DNA of 64,000 nt from Nitrosomonas sp. Nm84. GTDB lineage: Bacteria; Pseudomonadota; Gammaproteobacteria; Burkholderiales; Nitrosomonadaceae. Position 1 is the first letter of the stretch, and each line of letters starts with the position of its first letter. The position numbers and the translations under genes are program-made. Of the stretch, positions 32,322 through 43,656 are shown piece by piece. The notes under the pieces are model-generated. The model ran no database searches and had not been told where the DNA came from. It saw only the letters and a program-made list of their open reading frames with translations. The DNA is taken from NCBI RefSeq assembly GCF_003201565.1, contig NZ_QJJP01000019.1:1-64000 (forward strand), written 5' to 3'.

Positions 32322-34292
32322 TTATTTAGATGGATGCTTTAATTGTTCAAGAATGGCCGGGTTCTCCAGTGTGGAAATATCCTGGGTTATCTCTTCACCC
32401 TTAGCGAGCGTGCGTAATAACCGGCGCATAATTTTACCTGATCGGGTCTTCGGCAGATTTTCTCCAAAGCGAATTTCCTCAGGTTTGGCAATTGGGCCGA
32501 TTTCTTTCGCCACCCATTCACGCAACGTATGAATGATTTCAGTAACCTCTTCTCCATGCGGAAATTGGCCTTTTAATACCACAAAGGCAATTACAACCTC
32601 CCCTTTGATTTCATGTGGCTTTCCGACCACAGCTGCTTCTGCGACCAACGTGTGCGCTACCAAGGCGGATTCAATTTCCATGGTTCCTAACCGATGCCCG
32701 GATACATTCAAAACATCATCGACGCGCCCCATGATCCAAAAGTAACCATCCTTATCACGGTATGCAGAATCACCCGCCAGATAATACTTTCCACTACCAG
32801 TATTTTCCGGAAAATACGTCTTCTTGAAACGCACCGGATCCCCCCAAAGTGTGCGGATTTGTGAAGGAAAAGGTTTTTTGATCACCAAAAAACCACCTTT
32901 ACCGTTTTCTACATCACAACCGGCTTCGTCGACAATCGCTGCGAAAATTCCCGGCAGTGGAAAAGTACACGAACCGGGTTTAAGCGCAACCGCGCCCGGC
33001 GTTGGCGCTATCATATGGCATCCCGTTTCCGTTTGCCACCAGGTATCGACTATGGGACAACGCGACTGTCCTACTTTTTCATAAAACCACATCCAGGCTT
33101 CAGGATTAATCGGTTCACCCACTGAACCCAACAAGCGTAATGACGAGAGATCATATTGCGCCGGCAAATCCGCTCCCAGTTTGATCAGCGAACGAATTGC
33201 CGTGGGTGCAGTGTAGAATGTAGTGACCTTATGTTTTTGAATAATTTCCCAAAAGCGCCCGGCATTCGGGTAAGTCGGAATGCCCTCAAAAATCACTTGG
33301 GTCGCTCCCATCGCGAGAGGGCCGTAGGTAACGTAACTGTGGCCGGTAATCCAACCAATATCGGCGGTACACCAAAACACATCCGCAGGCTTGTAATCAA
33401 AAATCCATTGCATGCTTACTTTGGTCCCCAGCAAATAGCCTGCGCTGGAATGTTGCACTCCCTTAGGCTTACCCGTTGATCCGGAAGTATAGAGCGTAAA
33501 CAAAGGATGTTCCGCGTTAACCCATTCCGGTTCACAATGTGTACTGGCATTCTGGGTAATCTCATGCCACCAAACATCGCGCGTCGGATTAAATGGTATG
33601 TCTGCGCCAGTGTGCCGGTAAACCACCACACATTTCACTGACGCTACGTCATTCATGTTCATGACTTCATCAACGGTTGCCTTGAGCGGATTATGCTTGC
33701 CACCACGCACTTGCTCATCGGCTGTAATAACAGCGATTGCACCGGCATCCACGATGCGTTCATGCAAGCTTTTAGCAGAAAACCCTCCAAACACCACCGA
33801 ATGAATGGCACCAATACGCGCACAAGCTTGCATTGCGACAACCGCTTCAATGCGCATCGGCATATAAATAATGACGCGATCGCCTTTTTTAACATTCCTT
33901 GATTTCAGCGCATTGGCCAGCTGACAAACTCGTTGGTGGAGATCACGATAAGTGGATTGTATGACTTCACCATCATCCGATTCAAAAATGATAGCGACTT
34001 TATCCGCTTGTGTTGCCAAGTGCCGATCAAGGCAGTTATAGGAAACATTGAGTACACCATCGGCGAACCATTGATAGAACGGTGGCGTCCGGTCATCCAG
34101 TACTTGCGTGAAAGGCTTATGCCAAAGAATCTGTTCTCTCGCCTGTTTTGCCCAAAAACCCTGATAATCCAGTTCGGCTTCTGCACACAAAGTTAGATAG
34201 GCTTGAATACTGGATATATTGGCTTTCCTGGCAAATTCCTCCTTAGGCGGAAAAACACGGGTTTCATTTAAAACTGACTCAATGGTTGACAT
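32322..34292 (-). CDS. acs: Acetyl-coenzyme A synthetase
   Basis: A 656-aa adenylate-forming enzyme, the standard AcsA length, that converts acetate, ATP and CoA to acetyl-CoA. The P-loop motif is [26 protein letters not shown] lies in the core, and [13 protein letters not shown] is the hinge. The regulatory lysine sits in [14 protein letters not shown], a site of reversible acetylation in the family. In a mainly autotrophic nitrifier it would allow acetate recovery. It ends with a Ser-Lys tail. Downstream on the same strand is the MBL hydrolase. Upstream it diverges from the rimP operon. Confidence 0.96.
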   Translation of the reverse strand: MSTIESVLNETRVFPPKEEFARKANISSIQAYLTLCAEAELDYQGFWAKQAREQILWHKPFTQVLDDRTPPFYQWFADGVLNVSYNCLDRHLATQADKVAIIFESDDGEVIQSTYRDLHQRVCQLANALKSRNVKKGDRVIIYMPMRIEAVVAMQACARIGAIHSVVFGGFSAKSLHERIVDAGAIAVITADEQVRGGKHNPLKATVDEVMNMNDVASVKCVVVYRHTGADIPFNPTRDVWWHEITQNASTHCEPEWVNAEHPLFTLYTSGSTGKPKGVQHSSAGYLLGTKVSMQWIFDYKPADVFWCTADIGWITGHSYVTYGPLAMGATQVIFEGIPTYPNAGRFWEIIQKHKVTTFYTAPTAIRSLIKLGADLPAQYDLSSLRLLGSVGEPINPEAWMWFYEKVGQSRCPIVDTWWQTETGCHMIAPTPGAVALKPGSCTFPLPGIFAAIVDEAGCDVENGKGGFLVIKKPFPSQIRTLWGDPVRFKKTYFPENTGSGKYYLAGDSAYRDKDGYFWIMGRVDDVLNVSGHRLGTMEIESALVAHTLVAEAAVVGKPHEIKGEVVIAFVVLKGQFPHGEEVTEIIHTLREWVAKEIGPIAKPEEIRFGENLPKTRSGKIMRRLLRTLAKGEEITQDISTLENPAILEQLKHPSK

Positions 34293-34479
34293 GTTATTCC
34301 TCCGTATTTCTTTTGTTCATTACGATTGCAAGAATTGTATCACTGGCATTATGTGTCATTTGAACTTCTTACTTCCAAGTACACACTTCGTGATGGGTAA
34401 TCATCAAAAACAAGCACAATGATAGACGGAAGAATGTGTGCCAATCCTCGCTAAGGCATTACATATGGCGAAGTTTATG

Positions 34480-34508
34480 TTTCATATTTTATAAATTTTT
34501 GATAGAAT
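34480..34508 (+). promoter_or_regulatory. Sigma-70-type promoter of the rimP-nusA-infB operon
   Basis: TTTCAT (34480-34485), a 17-bp spacer and TAGAAT (34503-34508) lie just ahead of the leader hairpin at 34524. Transcription would start near 34515, giving a short leader of about 48 nt before rimP. Confidence 0.5.
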
Positions 34509-34523
34509 ACAACAATAGATGCG

Positions 34524-34549
34524 ATGGGCTTTTTCAGCCCATTTTTTAT
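34524..34549 (+). terminator. Leader hairpin with T tract upstream of rimP (putative attenuator)
   Basis: ATGGGCT (34524-34530) pairs with AGCCCAT (34536-34542) across a TTTTC loop and is followed by six T residues and ATT. An intrinsic-terminator structure between a promoter and the first gene suggests attenuation. NusA-dependent autoregulation of this operon and a conserved rimP leader motif are known in other proteobacteria. Identity with that motif is not shown here. Confidence 0.6.
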
Positions 34550-34562
34550 TTGTGGCGGGGCT

Positions 34563-34991
34563 ATGGTATTGGAAGAATTGCTGGAATCGACTCTGGAAGG
34601 AATGGGTTATGAGTTGGTCGAAGTGGAACGATTAGCACACAACAAGTTATTAAGAATCTTTGTAGACCAAGAAGGTGGCATCGGGATTGATGATTGCGTA
34701 GCAATCAGTAATCATTTGAGTCGGCTATTGGCTGTTGAAAATATTGATTATGGCCGACTAGAGGTTTCCTCTCCGGGACTTGACAGACCGCTGCGGAAAG
34801 AAGCTGACTTTCTCCGATTCAAAGGGGAAACCGTTAAATTGAAGCTGCGCATTCCTATACAAGGGCAAAGAAATTTTGTGGGGGTTTTACGGGAAGCAAA
34901 TAATGGCATAATAAAACTTGAAATCGAAGGAAAACTGTTGGACTTTGAATTGAGCAACCTTGGGAAAGCGCGTTTGGTTCCAAAATTGTAG
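34563..34991 (+). CDS. rimP: Ribosome maturation factor RimP
   Basis: A 142-aa cytosolic protein needed for 30S subunit maturation. It opens [19 protein letters not shown] and holds the family signature [10 protein letters not shown] in the middle. The ATG at 34563 follows GCGGGG. An earlier in-frame ATG at 34524 is inside the leader hairpin and is rejected. It is the first gene of the classic rimP-nusA-infB-rbfA-truB operon, 26 bp before nusA. Confidence 0.93.
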   Translation: MVLEELLESTLEGMGYELVEVERLAHNKLLRIFVDQEGGIGIDDCVAISNHLSRLLAVENIDYGRLEVSSPGLDRPLRKEADFLRFKGETVKLKLRIPIQGQRNFVGVLREANNGIIKLEIEGKLLDFELSNLGKARLVPKL

Positions 34992-35017
34992 GTATATAAA
35001 AGTTTGGCTGGAGGACT

Positions 35018-36490
35018 ATGAGCCGCGAAATTTTACTGTTGGTTGATGCATTGGCACGTGAGAAGGCTGTTGAAAAAGAAATTGTCTTCACAGCTCTGGA
35101 ACTTGCATTGGCGTCCGCTACAAAGAAACGCTTTCATGAAGATATTGAAACACGCGTTTCTATTGACAGAGTAACGGGAGACTACCAATCTTTTCGCCGC
35201 TGGCTGGTGGTAGAGGACGATACTGTAGAAGATCCTGCCCGTCAGATCTCTTTAAATGACGCAAAAAGAATCAGTGATGACATTCACCTGGGTGATTATA
35301 GTGAAGAACCGCTAGAGCCCATCGAATTCGGACGTATTGGTGCACAAGCAGCGAAACAGGTCATATTCCAGAAAATACGTGATGCAGAGCGTGAACAAAC
35401 ACTGAATGATTTTCTTGAAAGAGAAGATTATCTGGTTACCGGAACCATAAAGCGCATGGAACGCGGCAATGCCATTATTGAATCCGGAAAAATTGAAGCC
35501 GAATTGCCACGTGATCAAATAATACCGAAAGAAAACCTGCGAGTGGGTGATCGAGTTCGTGCTTATTTGCACAAAGTCGATCGCACCTCCAGAGGACCAC
35601 AGTTAAAACTTTCACGTATTTCTCCTGAATTTCTGATGAAACTATTTGAATTGGAGGTACCGGAGATAGAAGAAGGTTTGTTGGAAATCAAAGTAGCCGC
35701 ACGAGATCCCGGATCACGCGCTAAAATTGCAGTCAAGTCAAATGATCAACGCGTTGATCCGATCGGCACCTGTGTAGGCATGCGTGGATCCAGAGTACAG
35801 GCGGTGATCAGCGAATTGGCCGGAGAACGCGTTGACATTGTATTATGGTCGGACGATCCTGCAACGTTCATCATTAATGCATTGGCACCTGCAGAAATTA
35901 GTAGCATCATGGTTGATGAAGAAAAGCATAGTATGGATATTGTGGTTGATGATGATAATCTGGCTCAAGCAATCGGTCGTGGTGGACAAAATGTACGACT
36001 CGCTTCCGAGCTGACCGGCTGGGAACTTAACATCATGACGGTAGACGAATCTAAAGCCAAGCATGAAAAAGAATCGTCACAAATATGTCAGCTTTTTATG
36101 CAAAAATTGGATGTTGATGAAGAAATTGCAGAAATACTGACACAAGAAGGCTTTGTTACGCTGGAAGAAGTGGCTTACGTTCCACTCAACGAAATGTTGG
36201 AAATCGAGTCTTTGGATGAAGAGACTGTCAATGAAATACGTAATCGAGCCCGCAATGTACTGCTGACGGATGCCATTGCCAATGAAGAAAAAGTGGAGCA
36301 TGTTGCTGAAGATCTACTTGCATTAGAAGGTATGGATATTAATATTGTCCGAGAATTGGCATCAAAAGGTATTAATACGCAAGCTGACTTGGCTGATTTA
36401 GCTGCCGATGATCTGGTTGAGATGACAGGTATCGATATCGAGCATGCAAACCGTCTGATTATGAAAGCACGTGAACCGTGGTTTACTTGA
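35018..36490 (+). CDS. nusA: Transcription termination/antitermination protein NusA
   Basis: A 490-aa RNA polymerase-binding factor. The N-terminal domain opens [18 protein letters not shown]. An S1 domain ([18 protein letters not shown]) and KH domains follow, with [18 protein letters not shown] and [19 protein letters not shown]. Two C-terminal helix-hairpin-helix acidic repeats (about 355-420 and 430-490) end in KAREPWF. GGAGGA precedes the start. NusA is likely to act on the leader hairpin of its own operon, as known in E. coli. Confidence 0.96.
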   Translation: MSREILLLVDALAREKAVEKEIVFTALELALASATKKRFHEDIETRVSIDRVTGDYQSFRRWLVVEDDTVEDPARQISLNDAKRISDDIHLGDYSEEPLEPIEFGRIGAQAAKQVIFQKIRDAEREQTLNDFLEREDYLVTGTIKRMERGNAIIESGKIEAELPRDQIIPKENLRVGDRVRAYLHKVDRTSRGPQLKLSRISPEFLMKLFELEVPEIEEGLLEIKVAARDPGSRAKIAVKSNDQRVDPIGTCVGMRGSRVQAVISELAGERVDIVLWSDDPATFIINALAPAEISSIMVDEEKHSMDIVVDDDNLAQAIGRGGQNVRLASELTGWELNIMTVDESKAKHEKESSQICQLFMQKLDVDEEIAEILTQEGFVTLEEVAYVPLNEMLEIESLDEETVNEIRNRARNVLLTDAIANEEKVEHVAEDLLALEGMDINIVRELASKGINTQADLADLAADDLVEMTGIDIEHANRLIMKAREPWFT

Positions 36491-36579
36491 TTTAAATTAT
36501 CGATTAATAATGTAAAGTATCAGAAATTATTTCTTTTGATAGAAACCTGGTTGTAGTTTTGATTGCTGAAAGGTTATAA

Positions 36580-39222
36580 ATGGCTCAAATGAGTGTAGAA
36601 CAATTTGCTAATGAACTAGGCTTGCTGCCAACAGTCTTGTTGGAACAACTTAAAGCCGCTGGTGTAAAGAAAACATTAGCAGAAGACAGTTTGACAGAGC
36701 AAGACAAATCTCAACTTCTTGATTATCTGAGAAAAACTCATGGCTCTGTCGGAACTAAAAATAAAGTTACACTAACTCGCCGTCAAACCTCAGAGATCCG
36801 AAAATCGGATGGTACTGGCAGAGCACGCACCATTCAAGTGGAAGTTAGAAAAAGACGTATACTGACAAAACCAGTTTCCGAGGATCTGGAATCCGCTCCA
36901 CCTGCAGCTAAGTCAGCCGATATAACCAGTCAACCTGCTAGAGAATCTGTCATTGATGCAGAACAATTAGCGTTACGTAGTGAAGAAGCAAGAAAACAAG
37001 CGGAGCTGATGGCACGCCAAGCTGAAGAAATTAAGCAAAAGAAAGCGCGCAGAAAACCCGAATTCACTGAAGATATCAAGAAGGACGAAGAGGCAATCAC
37101 TGCTTCAGGTCAGCCAACGGAGGCAACCACATCGATACCCGCTATCGCTGCGGAACCAGGAATTGATGCGCAAACAGAATCTGGCAAAAAAAATGAACCT
37201 GAGCAATCCAGTGAAACTCAATCAAATTCTACTGAAGGGACGCTACACAAACCTGCAGGAAAACCTGAAGAAAAAGCCGATAAGAAAAAGAAGCAAGCCA
37301 AACAGCAAGTGGTATGGAAAGATGAAAGCACTAAAAAACGTAGTGTTAAAACGCGTGGCGATCTTTCTACGGGCCAGGGTTGGCGTACCCGTAGGGATAA
37401 ACATAGCAAACCAGTTCATCAAGTAGAAGAGCCAAATATTCACGGTTTTTCCGCGCCAACAGAACCTATCGTGCGCGAAATCATGGTACCAGAAACAATT
37501 TCTGTAAGTGCATTGGCGCAGAAAATGTCAGTTAAAGCAGCTGATGTCATTAAAGTACTCATGAAAATGGGCAGCATGGTGACCATCAATCAAATGCTGG
37601 ACCAGGATACTGCCATGATTGTCGTAGAAGAAATGGGGCATATTGCAAAATATGCTGAAATGGACAATCCGGAAAATTTCCTCGCGGACAACGACGCACC
37701 TGTTACTGAAGCGGAATTGGTTCCGCGCGCACCTGTGGTGACCGTGATGGGACATGTGGATCATGGTAAAACTTCATTATTGGATTATATTCGCCGTACC
37801 CGGGTTGCTGGCGGTGAAGCCGGCGGCATCACGCAGCATATTGGCGCTTATCATGTAGAAACTGACCATGGCATGATTACCTTTTTGGATACACCGGGGC
37901 ATGAGGCATTCACTGCCATGCGTGCGCGCGGTACAAAAATCACCGATATTGTCATTCTGGTGGTCGCCGCAGACGATGGCGTAATGCCGCAAACGATTGA
38001 AGCGGTTCATCATGCGAAAGCAGCAAAAATTCCTATTATCGTCGCAGTGAACAAAATAGATAAACCGGAAGCAAATGTCGAAAGAATTAGGCACGAATTA
38101 GTCGCGCATAGCGTAGTTCCGGAAGATTGGGGCGGCGACACCATGTTTGTCGAAGTATCTGCCAAAACCGGTCAAGGTGTCGATAATTTATTGGAAAGCA
38201 TATTACTGCAGGCTGAAGTGCTGGAACTGAAAGCACCGACACAAACACCGGCGAAAGGTGTAGTGATTGAATCACGTTTGGATAAAGGACGCGGCCCGGT
38301 AGCAACTATTCTAGTGCAATCCGGAACTTTAAATCGCGGTGACGTTTTACTGGCCGGTGCGGTGTATGGCAAAGTACGTGCCATGAACGATGAGAATGGT
38401 AAGGCTATCAAGCAGGCCGGCACATCCATTCCGGTCGAAATTCAAGGCTTATCGGAAGTACCTGAGGCCGGTGAAGTCGTTTTTGTATTGGACGACGAAC
38501 GCAAAGCACGGGAAATCGCCCTATTCCGTCAAGGAAAATATCGTGATGTCAAATTTGCCAAGCAGCAAGCAGCAAAACTTGAAAATGTTTTCGATCAACA
38601 ACAAGACGTCAAAATACTGACTTTGATTATCAAGGCGGATGTGCAAGGCTCCTGTGAAGCATTGGCTTATGCGCTGGAAAAACTCTCAACCGATGAAGTG
38701 AAGGTAAATATTATTCATAGCGGCGTTGGCGCCATTATTGAATCGGATATCAATTTATCGTTGGCATCAAAAGCTGTTGTGATTGGTTTTAATGTGCGTG
38801 CGGATGCCAGTGCACGCAAACTGATCGCATCAAGCGGCGTTGATGTACGTTACTACAACATCATTTATGAAGCGGTTGACGAAGTTAAAGCCGCGCTTTC
38901 CGGCATGATGTCGCCGGATCGTAAAGAGCATATTGTGGGATTAGTGGATATTCGTGAAATTTATCGTATTCCAAAGATAGGTGTTGTTGCTGGGTGCTAT
39001 GTCGTGGATGGTATCGTTAAAAGAAACTCATTGGTCAGAGTATTGCGAGACGGTTTGGTCATACACAGTTGCGAATTGGATTCACTGAAACGCTTTAAAG
39101 ATGATGCAAGGGAAGTCAGAGAAGGTTTTGAGTGTGGCTTGTCCCTAAAAAACTATAATGATGTTCAAGTAGGGGATCAGCTGGAAGTTTATGAAATCGT
39201 CGAAACAGCGCGGTTTCTATAA
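36580..39222 (+). CDS. infB: Translation initiation factor IF-2
   Basis: An 880-aa GTPase that places initiator tRNA on the 30S subunit. The first IF2_N domain begins [21 protein letters not shown] long charged linker (about 75-290, rich in Lys, Glu, Gln and Ala) and a second IF2_N domain near 305-350 follow. The G domain has [17 protein letters not shown] and NKIDKPE, then come domains II to IV. An internal ATG could give a shorter isoform as in E. coli, but none stands out. It lies 90 bp after nusA. Confidence 0.97.
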   Translation: MAQMSVEQFANELGLLPTVLLEQLKAAGVKKTLAEDSLTEQDKSQLLDYLRKTHGSVGTKNKVTLTRRQTSEIRKSDGTGRARTIQVEVRKRRILTKPVSEDLESAPPAAKSADITSQPARESVIDAEQLALRSEEARKQAELMARQAEEIKQKKARRKPEFTEDIKKDEEAITASGQPTEATTSIPAIAAEPGIDAQTESGKKNEPEQSSETQSNSTEGTLHKPAGKPEEKADKKKKQAKQQVVWKDESTKKRSVKTRGDLSTGQGWRTRRDKHSKPVHQVEEPNIHGFSAPTEPIVREIMVPETISVSALAQKMSVKAADVIKVLMKMGSMVTINQMLDQDTAMIVVEEMGHIAKYAEMDNPENFLADNDAPVTEAELVPRAPVVTVMGHVDHGKTSLLDYIRRTRVAGGEAGGITQHIGAYHVETDHGMITFLDTPGHEAFTAMRARGTKITDIVILVVAADDGVMPQTIEAVHHAKAAKIPIIVAVNKIDKPEANVERIRHELVAHSVVPEDWGGDTMFVEVSAKTGQGVDNLLESILLQAEVLELKAPTQTPAKGVVIESRLDKGRGPVATILVQSGTLNRGDVLLAGAVYGKVRAMNDENGKAIKQAGTSIPVEIQGLSEVPEAGEVVFVLDDERKAREIALFRQGKYRDVKFAKQQAAKLENVFDQQQDVKILTLIIKADVQGSCEALAYALEKLSTDEVKVNIIHSGVGAIIESDINLSLASKAVVIGFNVRADASARKLIASSGVDVRYYNIIYEAVDEVKAALSGMMSPDRKEHIVGLVDIREIYRIPKIGVVAGCYVVDGIVKRNSLVRVLRDGLVIHSCELDSLKRFKDDAREVREGFECGLSLKNYNDVQVGDQLEVYEIVETARFL

Positions 39223-39248
39223 CAAGTGCGTTAACCAGCACCAATCCG

Positions 39249-39632
39249 ATGCCCAAAGACTACTCCCGCACACTCCGTGTTGCTGATCAGATACAACGTG
39301 AATTGGCAGATCTCATGCAGCACGAGATCAAAGATCCCCGTGTAGGGCAAATTACCATTACCGCTGTTGAAGTGACTCGCGACTACAGTCATGCCAAAGT
39401 TTTTTACACGACACTAGCCAGCAAAGAAGATCTTTTCTTGGTGGAAAATGGACTTGATCATGCCAAGGGTTTTTTACGTTCAAGTTTGTCGCATCGGATG
39501 AAGTTGAGAGTGACGCCGCAATTGCAGTTTATCTATGATGAATCCGTCGAACGCGGTGTTCGTTTATCAAAATTGATTGACGAAGCAATTGCTCAGGATA
39601 AAATTTCCAGCTCCACAGACTCCGACAGTTAA
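39249..39632 (+). CDS. rbfA: Ribosome-binding factor A
   Basis: A 127-aa KH-fold protein that binds 16S rRNA during late 30S assembly and cold adaptation. Family features are RVADQIQRELADLMQHEIKD at the start and VTRDYSHAKVFYT, then the RMKLRVTPQLQFIYDES block. It lies 27 bp after infB and just before truB, the conserved operon order. A short Ser/Asp-rich tail (SSSTDSDS) follows the core. Confidence 0.95.
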   Translation: MPKDYSRTLRVADQIQRELADLMQHEIKDPRVGQITITAVEVTRDYSHAKVFYTTLASKEDLFLVENGLDHAKGFLRSSLSHRMKLRVTPQLQFIYDESVERGVRLSKLIDEAIAQDKISSSTDSDS

Positions 39633-39645
39633 AACACCTGCATGC

Positions 39646-40620
39646 ATGCCGCACGCAAAAATTCCATCAGACAATCCGATCAAACCCGTTAAGCGCAACA
39701 TCAGTGGTGTTCTATTATTGGATAAACCACACGGTATCTCTTCCAACAAAGCCGTACAAATCGCCAAACGCACCTTTTCCGCTGCCAAATGCGGCCATAC
39801 CGGCACACTGGATCCGATGGCAACCGGATTATTGCCACTTTGTTTTGGAGAAGCGACTAAATTTTCATCGGTATTATTAGGCGCCGATAAGACGTATGAA
39901 GCAACATTAAAACTTGGTTTTCTAAGTACCACGGGCGATGCGGAAGGCGAAATCAGTCAACTCAGAACAGACTCTGGGAATCCCACTTTATCGTTATGTG
40001 AGCAAATAATTAAGCAATTCACCGGTACCATCATGCAAGTACCACCGATGTACAGTGCGCTGAAGCATCAAGGCAAACCACTATACGCTTACGCAAGAAA
40101 AGGCGAAGTCATTGAACGCCCGGCACGCGAAGTTATGATCCATGCAATACAAATCAAATCGCTGATAAACGACGAGTTGGCGTTAGCTATTCAATGTGGA
40201 ACCGGCACTTATATTCGCACATTGGCTGAGGATATTGGTAAAGCATTGGGGTGTGGTGGCGCATACTTGCTTCAATTAAAACGTACGGTTATTGATCGCT
40301 TTGATTTATCTCAAACGCAAACTTTACTGGCATTGCAAGAAATGGATGCAACTGAACAAGCTCATTGTTTACTGCCCATTGATAGTTTGTTGCAAGAATT
40401 TCCAATAATCACTTTGGATGCGGTGGCAGCGTTACATATCGTGCAGGGACGGCTCATTTCCAGTCCACTATCCGGTATCAACAGTATGGCGGAAGGAAAT
40501 ACAGTACGTTTATATAATCACCAGCAACAATTTCTAGGACTTGGTGAAACGATGAGTGAACAAAGAATAATCGCAAAACGCTTGCTGGCAAATTCCGAGT
40601 TGCTTGGAATAGCCGTGTAA
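39646..40620 (+). CDS. truB: tRNA pseudouridine(55) synthase TruB
   Basis: A 324-aa enzyme that isomerises U55 in the T-loop of tRNA. GHTGTLDPMATGLLPL holds the catalytic Asp56. The RNA-binding segments YSALKHQGKPLYAYAR and CGTGTYIRTLAEDIG follow, and a C-terminal PUA-like domain ends the protein. The ATG at 39646 is preferred over upstream TTG codons that overlap rbfA. It is the last gene of the operon. A possible long-loop inverted repeat (TGTAGTAGT/ACTACTACA) follows near 40626-40680. Confidence 0.95.
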   Translation: MPHAKIPSDNPIKPVKRNISGVLLLDKPHGISSNKAVQIAKRTFSAAKCGHTGTLDPMATGLLPLCFGEATKFSSVLLGADKTYEATLKLGFLSTTGDAEGEISQLRTDSGNPTLSLCEQIIKQFTGTIMQVPPMYSALKHQGKPLYAYARKGEVIERPAREVMIHAIQIKSLINDELALAIQCGTGTYIRTLAEDIGKALGCGGAYLLQLKRTVIDRFDLSQTQTLLALQEMDATEQAHCLLPIDSLLQEFPIITLDAVAALHIVQGRLISSPLSGINSMAEGNTVRLYNHQQQFLGLGETMSEQRIIAKRLLANSELLGIAV

Positions 40621-40854
40621 TAAACTGTAGTAGTCGCAACCCGCTTTGGCGAAGTGACTATCCGATCAAGTCTGAACTACTACACGTCACTGTATTCCTA
40701 ATCTATCGTATTACCCACTGATACCCTTGATAGAAAAATAGGAAATAGCCCCTATTACTCGCTTTTATTTTCAAATGACTACCGATGACCTTAGCGTAAC
40801 CTGATGAAAATGAATGATGGACCAAACTTTGGTTAATAATGAGTAAAGGGATCA

Positions 40855-41718
40855 ATGATGGAAAAAGGCGCGCTATTAAGCGTGTTGGCTGCTGAAGTAG
40901 AACAAGGAAAATTAGTTTTTCCTACCTCAGCCAATACAGCAATGAATATTAAAAGGAAGTTGGAAGATCCTGATTGCAGTATCGATTCAGTGACTCGACT
41001 CATTCAAGCCGAGCCGCTGTTGTCGACCAAGGTTGTGGCCGTGGCAAATTCCGCTGTTTTCAATCACTCAGGCAGAAGAATCACCGATGTGCGACTGGCA
41101 ATTACACTGCTCGGCATGCGGACAGTCCGAAATTTAGCCACAGCTATTGTGGTGTGGCAATTTTCAGGATCTCAATCGAACAGTGCGCTAGTGTCTCAGT
41201 TATGGAAACATTCAGCCTATGTGGCCGCATTGGCTCAGGTTATCGCACGTCGAATCACGCACCAGGATCCGGATACGGCAATGTTCGCTGGCATGATTCA
41301 TGAAATTAGCTGGTTTTATTTGTTAGCGCGTGAGAAATATTATCCTGGGCTGGTGGATGGAACTATGGCCAATTCGTGGATAGATGATGAGGATTCTGAA
41401 GATAACAGCGAGATTGAGTGTGAAATTAAAATTGGTACTGCAATTCTTAACGCGCTTTCAGTACCGGAGCCCGTGAAAGAAGGCATTATTTGTCTGTGGG
41501 AAGGTTATTTGGCTTTTCCGCCCAATACACTTGGAGACACATTATTGTTTGCAGATCAACTGGCGCCCGTCAAATCTCCCTTTACTTTTCTTTCGAGCCA
41601 GACTGATGACGACATCATCGGAAATATTGACGTATTAGCGGATCAGGAAACACTTAGCGCTATCCTCAAGGATTCTGAGAATGAAGTGAAATCGTTGACG
41701 GAAGCTTTGTGTGGGTAG
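40855..41718 (+). CDS. HDOD-domain protein
   Basis: A 287-aa protein whose main body is an HDOD domain: a short N-terminus, then FPTSANTAMNIKRKLEDPDC, IQAEPLLSTKVVAVANSAVF and the buried LLGMRTVRNLATA helix. The catalytic HD residues are absent, as expected of HDOD. Such proteins act as signalling scaffolds or regulators rather than hydrolases. The start ATGATG at 40855 has AAAGGGA upstream. It stands alone after the truB operon. No output domain is fused to it. Confidence 0.85.
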   Translation: MMEKGALLSVLAAEVEQGKLVFPTSANTAMNIKRKLEDPDCSIDSVTRLIQAEPLLSTKVVAVANSAVFNHSGRRITDVRLAITLLGMRTVRNLATAIVVWQFSGSQSNSALVSQLWKHSAYVAALAQVIARRITHQDPDTAMFAGMIHEISWFYLLAREKYYPGLVDGTMANSWIDDEDSEDNSEIECEIKIGTAILNALSVPEPVKEGIICLWEGYLAFPPNTLGDTLLFADQLAPVKSPFTFLSSQTDDDIIGNIDVLADQETLSAILKDSENEVKSLTEALCG

Positions 41719-41834
41719 AAAACCATCCATTCCAAATAAGAAATAACCAGCCAGAGCGGATTTTCGCATACCGATCAATCGCCCCGGTTTTTCCGGAGGC
41801 TGTCTGCTTGGAGTCAGGCTTGGCACCAAAATAA

Positions 41835-42179
41835 TCATCGCGTACGAAACATAAAATAAGCCGCGCCCACCATACACAACGCTGCCCACAAATAATCCAA
41901 TTTCAACGGCTCCTTTAAATACAGCAGCGCAAACGGTACGAAAACAGTCAGGGTGATGATCTCCTGCAGTATTTTGAGCTGTGCGACAGATAGTACGGTA
42001 AAGCCAATGCGGTTGGCGGGAACTTGCAGCATATACTCGAAGAACGCAATCCCCCAACTGACCAACGCTGCAATAATCCACGGCTTGTGATTCAGCTCTT
42101 TCAAATGTGCATACCAGGCAAAGGTCATGAACACATTGCTCATGGTCAACAGCAGAATGGTGTGCCAAATCTCGCGCAT
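41835..42179 (-). CDS. DUF486/DMT-type small membrane protein
   Basis: A 114-aa protein with four predicted membrane helices, opening with MREIWHTILLLTMSNVFMTF. It contains FAWYAHLKEL and the SWGIAFFEYMLQVPANRIGF signature of DUF486, a family in the drug/metabolite-transporter clan with unknown substrate. It begins 3 bp after the ubiD stop codon on the same strand, so it is the last gene of the ubiC-ubiA-ubiD transcript. Confidence 0.85.
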   Translation of the reverse strand: MREIWHTILLLTMSNVFMTFAWYAHLKELNHKPWIIAALVSWGIAFFEYMLQVPANRIGFTVLSVAQLKILQEIITLTVFVPFALLYLKEPLKLDYLWAALCMVGAAYFMFRTR

Positions 42180-42182
42180 GTA

Positions 42183-43646
42183 TCAAATTCCCAATTCCTG
42201 CCACATCGCATCCACCCGCTTTTTGACTGCCTCATCCATCACAATCGGCGTCCCCCACTCCCGGTTCGTCTCACCCGGCCATTTGTTCGTCGCATCCAAT
42301 CCCATCTTGCCTCCCAACCCTGAAATCGGGCTGGCAAAATCCAGATAATCAATTGGCGTATTCTCAACAAGCAGCGTATCCCGTACCGGATCAACCCGGG
42401 TAGTGATTGCCCAGATGACTTCTTTCCAGTCACGTACATTGATGTCATCGTCAGTGACAATAATGAATTTGGTGTACATGAACTGACGCAAAAAGCTCCA
42501 GATACCAAACATCACGCGCTTGCTATGCCCGGCGTATTGCTTCTTCATGCTGACCACCGCCATGCGGTACGAGCATCCTTCCGGCGGCAGGTAAAAATCG
42601 GTGATTTCCGGGAATTGTTTTTGCAGCAGCGGCACGAACACTTCATTCAGTGCCACGCCAAGAATCGCCGGTTCATCAGGCGGTTTTCCGGTGTAGGTAG
42701 AATGATAAATCGGATTGCGGCGCATAGTGATGCGCTCGATGGTAAATACCGGGAAAGTTTCCTGTTCATTGTAATAACCGGTATGGTCGCCATAAGGGCC
42801 TTCCAGCGCAGTCTCATTGGGATGGATAGCGCCTTCCAGCACGATTTCGGCACTGGCCGGTACTTGCAGATCATTGCCGATACATTTCACCACTTCCGTT
42901 TTGGCACCGCGCAACAAACCGGCAAACTGGTATTCGCTCAAACTATCCGGCACCGGCGTCACCGCACCTAGAATGGTCGCAGGATCGGCACCTAAAGCAA
43001 CGGCGAGCGGATACGGTTTACCCGGATTGGCGAGACTGAATTCACGAAAATCCAGCGCCCCGCCCCGATGCGCGAGCCAGCGCATGATCACCTTATTGGA
43101 CGCAATGACTTGCTGGCGGTAAATACCCAGGTTCTGCCGGGTTTTATTCGGCCCGCGCGTGACCGTCAATCCCCAGGTGATCAGCGGTGCTACATCCCCC
43201 GGCCAGCAGGTTTGAATCGGTATTCGGCTTAAATCGACATCGTTGCCTTCCCACACAATCTCCTGGCATGGCGCGCTGCTCAACGCTTTCGGTGCCATAT
43301 TCAACACCTGTTTCAACACCGGCAGTTTATCCCAGGCATCCTTCAGTCCTTTCGGCGGGTCGGGCTCTTTTAGATAAGCCAATAACTTGCCGACTTCTCG
43401 CAATGCTTCAACCGATTCTTGCCCCATCCCCAGTGCCACCCGCTTCGGCGTACCGAACAAATTACCCAGCACCGGCATGCTATGCCCTTTGGGATGTTCA
43501 AATATTACCGCCGGGCCTTGCGCTTTCAGGATACGATCACAGATTTCCGTCATTTCCAGCGCGGGATCGATCTCCGTTTGAATGCGCTTGAGTTCGCCCA
43601 TGGCTTCCAATTGTGCGATGAAGTCGCGCAGGTCTTTATATTGCAT
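42183..43646 (-). CDS. ubiD: 4-hydroxy-3-polyprenylbenzoate decarboxylase (UbiD)
   Basis: A 487-aa prenylated-FMN decarboxylase acting in ubiquinone synthesis after UbiA. It opens [19 protein letters not shown], and [19 protein letters not shown] carries the conserved active-site Glu and Asp. The ATG at 43646 is chosen because AAGGA lies upstream. A start 17 codons earlier overlaps ubiA and is rejected. It lies 10 bp after ubiA. The flavin prenyltransferase UbiX is not in the window. Confidence 0.96.
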   Translation of the reverse strand: MQYKDLRDFIAQLEAMGELKRIQTEIDPALEMTEICDRILKAQGPAVIFEHPKGHSMPVLGNLFGTPKRVALGMGQESVEALREVGKLLAYLKEPDPPKGLKDAWDKLPVLKQVLNMAPKALSSAPCQEIVWEGNDVDLSRIPIQTCWPGDVAPLITWGLTVTRGPNKTRQNLGIYRQQVIASNKVIMRWLAHRGGALDFREFSLANPGKPYPLAVALGADPATILGAVTPVPDSLSEYQFAGLLRGAKTEVVKCIGNDLQVPASAEIVLEGAIHPNETALEGPYGDHTGYYNEQETFPVFTIERITMRRNPIYHSTYTGKPPDEPAILGVALNEVFVPLLQKQFPEITDFYLPPEGCSYRMAVVSMKKQYAGHSKRVMFGIWSFLRQFMYTKFIIVTDDDINVRDWKEVIWAITTRVDPVRDTLLVENTPIDYLDFASPISGLGGKMGLDATNKWPGETNREWGTPIVMDEAVKKRVDAMWQELGI

Positions 43647-43656
43647 GAATGAATCC

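Noticed and set aside
34293-34479. Initiator tRNA gene (metY) upstream of rimP, as in E. coli
   Set aside because: No cloverleaf or CCA-ending stem could be found in this AT-rich stretch.
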